In this document: piece by piece, positions 57,131 through 64,000 of the stretch
Numbering within the stretch: the first letter of the stretch is position 1
How the letters are laid out: each line of letters opens with the position of its first letter
DNA from: Apricaphanius iberus
Taxonomy: Eukaryota > Chordata > Actinopteri > Cyprinodontiformes > Aphaniidae
DNA length: 64,000 nucleotides
Reading direction: 5' to 3'
Assembly: GCA_028564705.1 (NCBI GenBank)
Contig: JAPXFQ010001955.1
Span: 310,001 to 374,000, forward strand
Notes under the pieces: generated by a model
What the model saw: only the letters and a program-made list of their open reading frames with translations
Told to the model about the DNA's origin: nothing
Database searches by the model: none
Made by a program: the position numbers and the translations under genes

Positions 57131-58252
57131 TAAGGGTGTGTTCAGACCTGCACTTTTTGGTCCACTTTAAACGGATCAGCGTTTGTTTGGACCTTTTATG
57201 CAGGTGTGAATACACACAAACAAATCCTGCCGCGGATCAGACAACCGGTTCCAAACGCACGGAGGTTCGCTTCACTTCAGATCTGAATACAAACCAATCT
57301 CGATCCGAACCAACTCCACAATACATGCGCCTTTTTGTCAAATTATTCATATTATTTAACTCACACGTTTGACTCGCAGCACCAAAAATCAATATCCCGT
57401 ATGCTGTAGTGAATGTCGTTTAACTGCTTAACCATGCTGCCAGCATGTCGGGGGTCAGGGCGCGCAGAGAACATCGTCTCCTGGGTTACTGCACGCATTA
57501 CTGTTCCAAATTTTCAAACAAAGCATCGCAAAACTTAAATTGAATGAGCTCCTCAGACATGCAATTGTCGGGAGATCATGACACAGAAAGGACAGTTTTC
57601 TCAGACTAAACAACCGCTGAGCAGCAATTAAACAGCAAAGAATGTTAGCTTCAGTCTGAAGACTCTTGCACTTACCACTCATCGCTCAGTCATTGTTCCA
57701 ACCTTGCCTCAGGTCGTAACCACGCATCAGTTCAACAAACCACGTCACCACACATCTCAAACTCTGATCCAATCCGCCTGCTATGTCACCCTCCAGCTTC
57801 ATTCTGCTGCAGCTCTCGCTCCTGGCTGTTAGCCCTGGGGCTAACTCCTCCAGCAGCTCTGCTCCAATTCCTCTCAGGTCTCATCTTCAGCTCGGCCCCA
57901 TAGCTCTGCCCAGTGCTCGTTCACCCCCCAGCCTCGTCAACACCTTGTCATCTTGCTCCGGCTCTCCTCCACGTTTCTTCGCCCTCGCATCCATCGTTGC
58001 AGCTCTGATATCCATGTGATTTTGCTGCATTTTACATCCATGTCCGGGTATTTGCGCTCAGTTCCGCCTATGTCATTGCTCTCCAAAAGCAGCAATGATT
58101 GTCACATACATGGATGTGTTTACAAAATATAGTCCACTTGCAAAAATGAACAGTCTGAATACAAACGGCACCAAAGGGAAAGAAAATAGTTTGTCTTTGA
58201 TCTGGACCAAACAACCAGACCAAAGGACTTTTCTGGTCTGAATACACCCTAA
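57131..58252. mobile_element. PIF/Harbinger-type MITE with TAA duplication
   Basis: The element runs 57,134-58,249 (1,116 bp), with ends GGGTGTGTTCAGACC and GGTCTGAATACACCC and TAA on both sides (57,131-57,133 and 58,250-58,252). Subterminal TTGGTCCA and TGGACCAAA motifs repeat internally. A minus-strand open stretch near 57,455-58,019 might be old Harbinger accessory-protein sequence, but no domain could be named. Confidence 0.7.
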
Positions 58253-58374
58253 GATACTTGTCTAAGTATCTTTATCCATAAACATAAAGGTTTTGTTTTT
58301 TTCCTGACAACATTTTTCATCTGTGGTTCCCAAGGTACAGGGTTTAGTATTTTTTTTTCTTTTCATTGGAAGTA

Positions 58375-58545
58375 GTAACCCTTTGAGCAGAGTCCTGACT
58401 TGAATCTGTTAGAAAATCCATGGAGGGAGCTAAAGATTAAATGATAATATCAAGGAGGCCCTCGGTTCTCAAAGATTTTGAGCTCATCACCAAAACCGAG
58501 TGGAAACTTACAAATAGCCAATAGAGTATTTCCACTGAAAGGTAA
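58375..58545 (+). pseudogene. Tc1 transposase C-terminal fragment
   Basis: This reads EQSPDLNLLENPWRELKI with the terminal catalytic glutamate block (SPDLN..E), then the conserved downstream region around QGGPRFSK and a GNLQIANRVFPLK end. It has no terminal repeats nearby. Confidence 0.65.
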
Positions 58546-58549
58546 AAGA

Positions 58550-59588
58550 AGGGTACAAATCTGCTTTTGCAGAGTGTTGTGGTCTCGGAATGCTTTTCTA
58601 GTTATACATCTACCCATGGTATTTTTTTCGCAATATCTTCAGGTAGTAGAATAGCACATTGGTTATTATAATTCATTTAATGTAATATGTAACATTTATT
58701 TAGTGCCGTTTTGACCTAACCAGAAATCTAGAATAAACACCCTCTAAGTTTGTGTTCACACTGCAGAACACATTTTTCCCCAATCTGTGCTTCAGATAGT
58801 AACATTGAGTCTGGAAGAGCACTGTACTACTCTTTGCTCCCAACATTTAGAGAAAATTGCCATAATGTGGCAGAGTTCTTTTCCATTTGTAGGACTGGTA
58901 TAAGGAAAAAATTTACCCAAGCGTAGTTTCTGTTTTTTTTTTTTCTATCCTAGTTCTAGATGTCCTGGTTAATGCAACACTGTATTGAAGGAGCTGTTGA
59001 AGTTTTTGCTTATATACTCTTTTGGTAATCTGCACTTTGAAGTCAAAATAACTGAATGTTTGCATTTAAAAACAATAGAATACAATAAAATTAAGATTTA
59101 GTTATATAATGCCCCTTCACCACACATTATCTCTAGCTACTTTTAATATTAACAGCAGGAGTGAATCATCTGCTCCACTAAATCCTCCTCAAAACATGCA
59201 AAACAATCAAATTATAGGCAAAAAAAGCTGTTTCCTGCCACACACTACCACGATGCATTGCAAGAAAACATAAACATTCTCCTCCTATATAGAAGATCCG
59301 ACTCCTCAAAGTGATTGTGGAAGTAAACACTGAATATGGAAACTAAATAACTTCAAGGATGATTACACAAAAGCCCCTTTCAAACAGGCTATGAAAAAAT
59401 AATCATTTTCCTGACTTTTTCTTTTTTACTTTTGATTCTGAAAGCATACTTCTGGGCTCTGTGCGGATAACTTTGACCAAGTTACTTATGGCTAAGTAGG
59501 GGGTTTGCATTCAGAATATCAGGTAAAGTTTCAGATGGGGGTGGTGTTGGAGGGAGAGGGAAAGCTGTGATTGCACACATTGATGACA
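58550..59588. other. intron 3 stretch, no gene recognised
   Basis: This is AT-rich sequence. From about 59,370 (CCCCTTTCAAACAGGC) a transposon-like terminus may begin, with a loose partner near 61,610 (GTGTTTGAAAAGAC), enclosing the Tc1 pair. This is tentative. Confidence 0.35.
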
Positions 59589-61341
59589 TACACTCATCTA
59601 AAAGATTATTAGGAACAGCTGTTAAATTTCTCCTTAATGCAATTATCTAATCAATCGATCAAATGGCAGTCGTTGCAATGCATTTAGGGGTGTGGGCTTG
59701 GTCTTGGAAGCTAGGCCACTCCAGGACTTTCAAATGCTTCTTACGGAGCCACTCCTTCGTTGCCCGGGCGGTGTGTTTGGGATCATTGTTATGTTGGAAG
59801 ACCCAGCCACGTTTCATCTTCAAAGCTTTCACTGATGGAAGGAGGTTTTGGCTCAAAATCTCACGATACATGGCCCCATTGATTCTTTCCTTAACACGGA
59901 TCAGTCGTCCTGTCCCCTTAGCAAAAAAACAGCCCCAAAGCATGATGTTTCCATGCTTCACAGTAGGTATGGTGTTCTTGGGATGCAACTCAGTATTCTT
60001 CTTCCTCCAAACACGACGAGTTGAGTTTATACCAAAAAGTTCTACTTTGGTTTCATCTGACCACATGACATTCTCCCAATCCTCTGCTGTATCATCCATG
60101 TGCTCTCTGGCAAACTTCAGACGGGCCTGGACATGCACTGGCTTAAGCAGGGGGACACGTCTGGCACTGCAGGATTTGATTCCCTGTCGTTGTAGTGTGT
60201 TACTGATGGTAACCTTTGTTACTTTGGTCCCAGCTCTCTGCAGGTCATTCACCAGGTCCCCCCGTGTGGTTCTGGGATTTTTGCTCACCGTTCTCATGAT
60301 CATTTTGACCCCACGGGATGAGATCTTGCGTGGAGCCCCAGATCGAGGGAGATTATCAGTGGTCTTGTATGTCTTCCATTTTCTGATAATTGCTCCCACA
60401 GTTGATTTTTTCACACCAAGCTGCTTGCCTATTGTAGATTCACTCTTCCCAGTCAGGTGCAGGTCTACAATTCTTTTCCTGGTGTCCTTCGAAAGCTCTT
60501 TGGTCTTGGCCATAGTGGAGTTTGGAGTCTGACTGTTTGAGGCTGTGGACAGGTGTCTTTTATACAGATAACGAGTTCAAACAGGTGCCATTAATACAGG
60601 TAACGAGTGGAGGACAGAAGAGCTTCTTAAAGAAGAAGTTACAGGTCTGTAAGAGCCAGAGATCTTCCTTGTTTGAAGTGACCAAATACTTATTTTCCAC
60701 CATAATTTACAAATAAATTCTTTAAAAATCCTATGATGTGAATTCCTGGATTTTTTTTTTTCAAATTCTGTCCCTCACAGTTGAAGTGTACCTATGATGA
60801 AAATTACTGACCTCTATCATTATTTTAAGTGGGAGAACTTGCACAATCGGTGGCTGACTAAATACTTTTTTGCCCCACTATACTTTAGGCCCCTTAGTGC
60901 CAATTGGGCATTGTTGAAATGCCATGGGATAAATGAACATTGTTTCTGACCATGTCCATCCCTTCATGACCACCATGTACCCATTCTCTGATGGCTACTT
61001 CTAGCAGTATAATACACAATGTCATAAAGCTTGAATCATTTCAAATTGGTTTCTTGAACATGACAATGAGTTCACTGTACTACAATGGCCCACACAGTCA
61101 CTAGATCTCAACCCGATAGAGCATCTTTGGGATGTGGCGGAACGGGAGTTTCGTGCCCTGGCTGTGCATCCAACAAATCTCTTTCAACTGCAAGATCCTA
61201 TCAATATGGGCCAACATTTCTAAAGAATGTTTTCAGCACCTTGTTGAATGAATGCCACATAGAATTAAGGCAGTTCTGAAGGCGAAAGGGGGTCAAACAT
61301 CTATTAGTATGGTGTTCCTAATAATCCTTCAGGTGAGTGTA
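59589..61341 (+). mobile_element. Tc1-type element interrupted by another Tc1
   Basis: The element runs 59,591-61,339 between TA dinucleotides (59,589-59,590 and 61,340-61,341). Its inverted ends CACTCATCTAAAAGATTATT and CACTCACCTGAAGGATTATT both continue AGGAACA, with three mismatches over 27 bases. After the insert, the + strand resumes at 60,883 and encodes the catalytic C-terminus WPTQSLDLNPIEHLWDVAER at about 61,087-61,150. The central domain is decayed and the N-terminal half was lost to the insertion or a deletion. Confidence 0.8.
59659..60513 (-). pseudogene. inner Tc1 transposase, C-terminally truncated
   Basis: The minus-strand frame has 284 codons, of which about 268 belong to the transposase. 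Helix-turn-helix units come first ([37 protein letters not shown]), with an APRK hinge where most Tc1 proteins have GRP(R/K). The catalytic domain has [11 protein letters not shown] with the first aspartate, then [11 protein letters not shown]. The second catalytic site reads QHNNDPKH, so the expected aspartate is asparagine. The protein breaks off after VLEWPS and runs into the outer element's DNA, losing the final glutamate. It is therefore dead twice over. The right terminus CCCCACTA ends at 60,880 beside TA (60,881-60,882); the left terminus is missing. Confidence 0.85.
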
Positions 61342-62212
61342 TATCAATGGCTACCTCACACTCCTTTTACTTCGCTTCTATTTTCCGTTCAGCTTCATCT
61401 TTTTTAAGGGTACAGAATTGCACAAAAAAGACTAGCACTGTGCGGAGTTCTGCTGTTTCGTCATCCCTCTTTGCGGGAAAAGATATATGTACATCTAACA
61501 CATTGTTCACGTCGTATCTGGATACAACCAACAGAGACATTCATCAGGATCCATCCAGTATATTTCTGGTGTGTGAAAGCAGCTGAAAGGAAGCGTTCCA
61601 GTTAGAAAAGTGGTGTGTTTGAAAAGACAACTATAGGTAAAGACCAGATGGAATTATCAGTGAATATTCCAGAACGTCTATCTGAAAACTGCTAAAGGGA
61701 TAAACAACCTGGCAACCATGTGTTAATTGCTACCTGGTCCAACAGCCTTGGACAGAAAACAAAGGAAAACATTATGCCCCCAATCAATACAAGGTGCTTA
61801 ACTGGGAGAAAGCCACATTGAAATGTAAAATGGCTGCCGAGGTGCATACACACAGTTTGGCAGGTTGTGTGTGTTTGCTGAAAAAGTCATCAAAACAATG
61901 TAAAAGACCTTTGGTTGTGCTATCAGGTCTTGCTCTGTTGTGTTAACTCTATATCGTTTGTTGAGTTAAACATGTCAAAGAAAAAAGGGACAATCAAATC
62001 CTCTATCCAGCCACAGAGTCAGCATATGCCGTTTACAAAAGTACTGGACTATGGCCATGCCCGGCAACCCCCAGGTAAACGGCAATAGGCTGTCACAGCT
62101 AGACCCCTCCTGGGTGTTTCTTCTTTTGCTGATATTTATCTTTGCTGGTGATGATTAACTAAATCCTGGGCCTCAATCTTCAACTGGAGTAGCCAAAACT
62201 AGCTGAACCTCT
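61342..62212. other. intron 3 stretch, no gene recognised
   Basis: A 79-codon frame at 61,347-61,586 has no motif. No paired repeat ends were confirmed. Confidence 0.4.
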
Positions 62213-62316
62213 TTAACACTAGAACTACCAGAGAGCAGCCATTTGGCTTTTCTACCTATAAAGCCCACAGGTAAGCCGAAAGGCTGGATGGCCCCCTGTG
62301 AACCCTCCTTTACCCA
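62213..62316. mobile_element. possible piggyBac-like terminus
   Basis: TTAACACTAGAACTACCAG begins with TTAA, the piggyBac target site, and resembles fish piggyBac-like ends as I remember them. The sequence is cut at the edge of the inverted duplication at 62,317, and no second end was found. Confidence 0.3.
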
Positions 62317-64000
62317 CTCTTTTATGTGGGAAATGTTTTACAAAAATGTTGTGCAAAGGTTGAGATCATTTTAAGAAAACTTAGTGTTAAGCTGACAGGT
62401 CAGGCACAAAATCAGATTAGATGCGAGTCTGGGACCGTTTTCTGGTTGGAGCATGATACAGAGTCTGGATAGGGCTGGACAATAATTCTATAGAAATATA
62501 TATTGATCGATAGACGTGTGGTGTGAGAAAAAAAGGGATAGATAAAAAACTTAACAAAAATTCCCCCTCACTGTTTTCATTATAGCCTATTAGTTAGTTT
62601 AATACAACAGTCACTGCCTGCTCCAAACAAATCATTAACGCAGACCCAGGCAGCTCTGTCAGCCACCCCTTTCTCCTTTCACACCACAAAAAGGATCAAA
62701 TTTGAACTGCAACAGAATTTTTTTGATAGTCCCTAAGTGAACCATCGGCGTAACTTCACATCCGTCAGTTGTCAAAGCAATGGAGCTACAGAGGAAGTTG
62801 TTCTGGATAAATGTTTCAGTGGCGCAGGTATATGTCGAGCCCTGTTTTGAACCGATCCTCCACGCACTAAAACACTAAACATAGCAATCATAAACCAAAT
62901 ATACTACGTTCAGTAGTCTTAAGCAGGACTCCCCTCTCCCGGCTCGCTGCGAATCACTGTCACGAGCAGCATTTTATTGGAATGAACAGCGCCTCTCTCT
63001 CTGTTTATCTCTTTTTTGTGTGTGCAAATCTTATGTCAGAAACAAGAGAAAATGCAGCAAAGTAAATGTTTTTTGTGCATGAAAAGCACTTTTTTGCATT
63101 AAGTGAATGTTAAATGTTGTTTTATATTTTTTGGGCATTTTCTTTCCTGTATTCATATTATTTGGTTGCACGACATTTAACTTCTTGTTAAATGTAACCT
63201 CTAAAAGGAGATTGTGCTAATACTACAAATTTATTTGGGATTTTATTTTACAATTAAAATGTGTTCAAATGAAGAAATTTGTTTATAACATTGAAATGCA
63301 TAAATAAATAAATGTCAAATTTCTATACAAAATAAATAATGGGTAAATAATCGATAATCAAATCGAATTGAATAATCAATCATTAGATGAACCGATGCAT
63401 CGAAAAAAATAATCACTAGATTAATTGATTACAAAAATAATCGTTTTGCCCAGCACTAGTGTGGATGCAAAACAACTTTCTCAAGTTAAACGGAGACAAA
63501 ACTAAGATCATAATCATGGACTCGGACCTGAACTTAAACAGCCTCAGCAAAGCAATAACATCAACAGCTTTTTAACATCTGAAAAACATTAAGATCAGAG
63601 GAATAGTGTCGAAACCAGACTTAGAGATTTAACCATGCATTTGTCTCCAGTAGGGTAGACTACTGTAACGGCCTGCTCATTGGCCTCTCTAAACGAGCTG
63701 TTAGTCAGCTGCAGTACATCCAGAAGGCTGCTGCTCGAGGCCTGACAAGAACCAGGAAATACGACCATATTAGTCAGTGCTCCGGTCTCTGCACTGGCTT
63801 CCTGTCGCTCAGAGAATAGAATTTAAAACAGCTCTGCTTGTGTACAAGTCTTTTCATGGTTTGGCACCAAAGTACGTCTCTGACATGTTAGAGACATATG
63901 AACCATCTCGGGCCCTCAGAACTTCAAGGTGGGGTCTCCTGATGGTTCCCAGAGTTAACAATAAATATGGTGAGGCTGCATTTCAGTTTCAGGCAGCTAA
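62317..64000 (-). repeat. inverted duplicate of 30,861-32,544
   Basis: The last 1,684 bases pair with 32,544 down to 30,861 with no net length difference, and no mismatch was found in the long stretches compared by eye. The copy includes 153 bases outside the hAT element, the hAT right end, the nested hAT fragment and part of the L2 fragment, so it is a segmental duplication and not a transposon copy. Homology starts abruptly at 62,317/32,544 and continues off the window end. Confidence 0.92.
63420..64000 (+). pseudogene. L2 LINE fragment in the duplicated segment
   Basis: This is the + strand copy of the LINE at 30,600-31,402. NNFLKLNGDKTKIIIMDSDL is readable at about 63,460-63,525, GLLIGLSKRAVSQLQYIQKA near 63,675-63,730 and KYVSDMLETYEPSRALRTS near 63,870-63,930. 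It is frameshifted exactly as its partner and truncated by the window edge. Confidence 0.75.

Noticed and set aside
59663..60532. 289-codon + strand open frame
   Set aside because: It is the antisense shadow of the inner Tc1 transposase on the minus strand; the minus frame has the family motifs.

Overview
The window is teleost-type vertebrate genomic DNA. The only recognisable host gene is the 5' part of a class IA phosphoinositide 3-kinase catalytic subunit, pik3cb (p110-beta), with three coding exons at 26.1, 34.7 and 36.1 kb on the + strand. They join in phase to give the first 206 codons. The rest is AT-rich non-coding DNA packed with transposable elements of teleost style: Tc1/mariner, hAT with 8-bp target duplications, PIF/Harbinger, L2-clade LINEs, an L1-like ORF1 piece, tRNA-derived SINEs and foldback elements. 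There are no bacterial operons, ribosome binding sites or CRISPR arrays.

Layout. 0-7 kb: hAT remnants, an unannotated stretch, then an L2 LINE whose SGNH-esterase ORF1 and endonuclease are split by a Harbinger element with TTA target duplications. 7.0-19.7 kb: a large inverted repeat with arms of about 2 kb. Each arm reads outward and keeps an identical-length two-exon, 66-codon ORF resembling the head of a transposase gene. Its 8.6-kb centre holds a nested hAT-like composite with an intact 1,618-bp Tc1-group transposon (347-aa transposase, DD38E spacing), a near-perfect hairpin, a SINE and a degraded Tc1. 19.7-26 kb: sparse sequence, LINE and SINE fragments and a Tc1 fragment.

26-64 kb: pik3cb introns. 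Intron 1 (8.4 kb) holds a MITE with a perfect 45-bp inverted repeat, a hAT element and L2 pieces. Intron 2 is 1.2 kb. Intron 3 runs at least 27.6 kb to the window edge with no further exon seen. It contains a three-level nest of DNA transposons with target duplications at each level (42.0-46.8 kb), a hAT transposase remnant with its dimerisation domain (47.6-49.4 kb), a nearly complete L2 reverse transcriptase (49.5-51.5 kb), an element with subterminal 42-bp repeats (52.6-54.6 kb), a Harbinger-type MITE (57.1-58.2 kb) and a Tc1 inside another Tc1 (59.6-61.3 kb).

The last 1,684 bases are an inverted, apparently identical copy of 30,861-32,544. The two copies face each other across pik3cb exons 2 and 3, so they are either a very recent segmental duplication or an assembly artefact. 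The most interesting items are the apparently intact DD38E transposon, the palindromic arms with preserved ORFs, and this inverted duplication. All family assignments come from reading motifs and from memory of the families; no database search was run.
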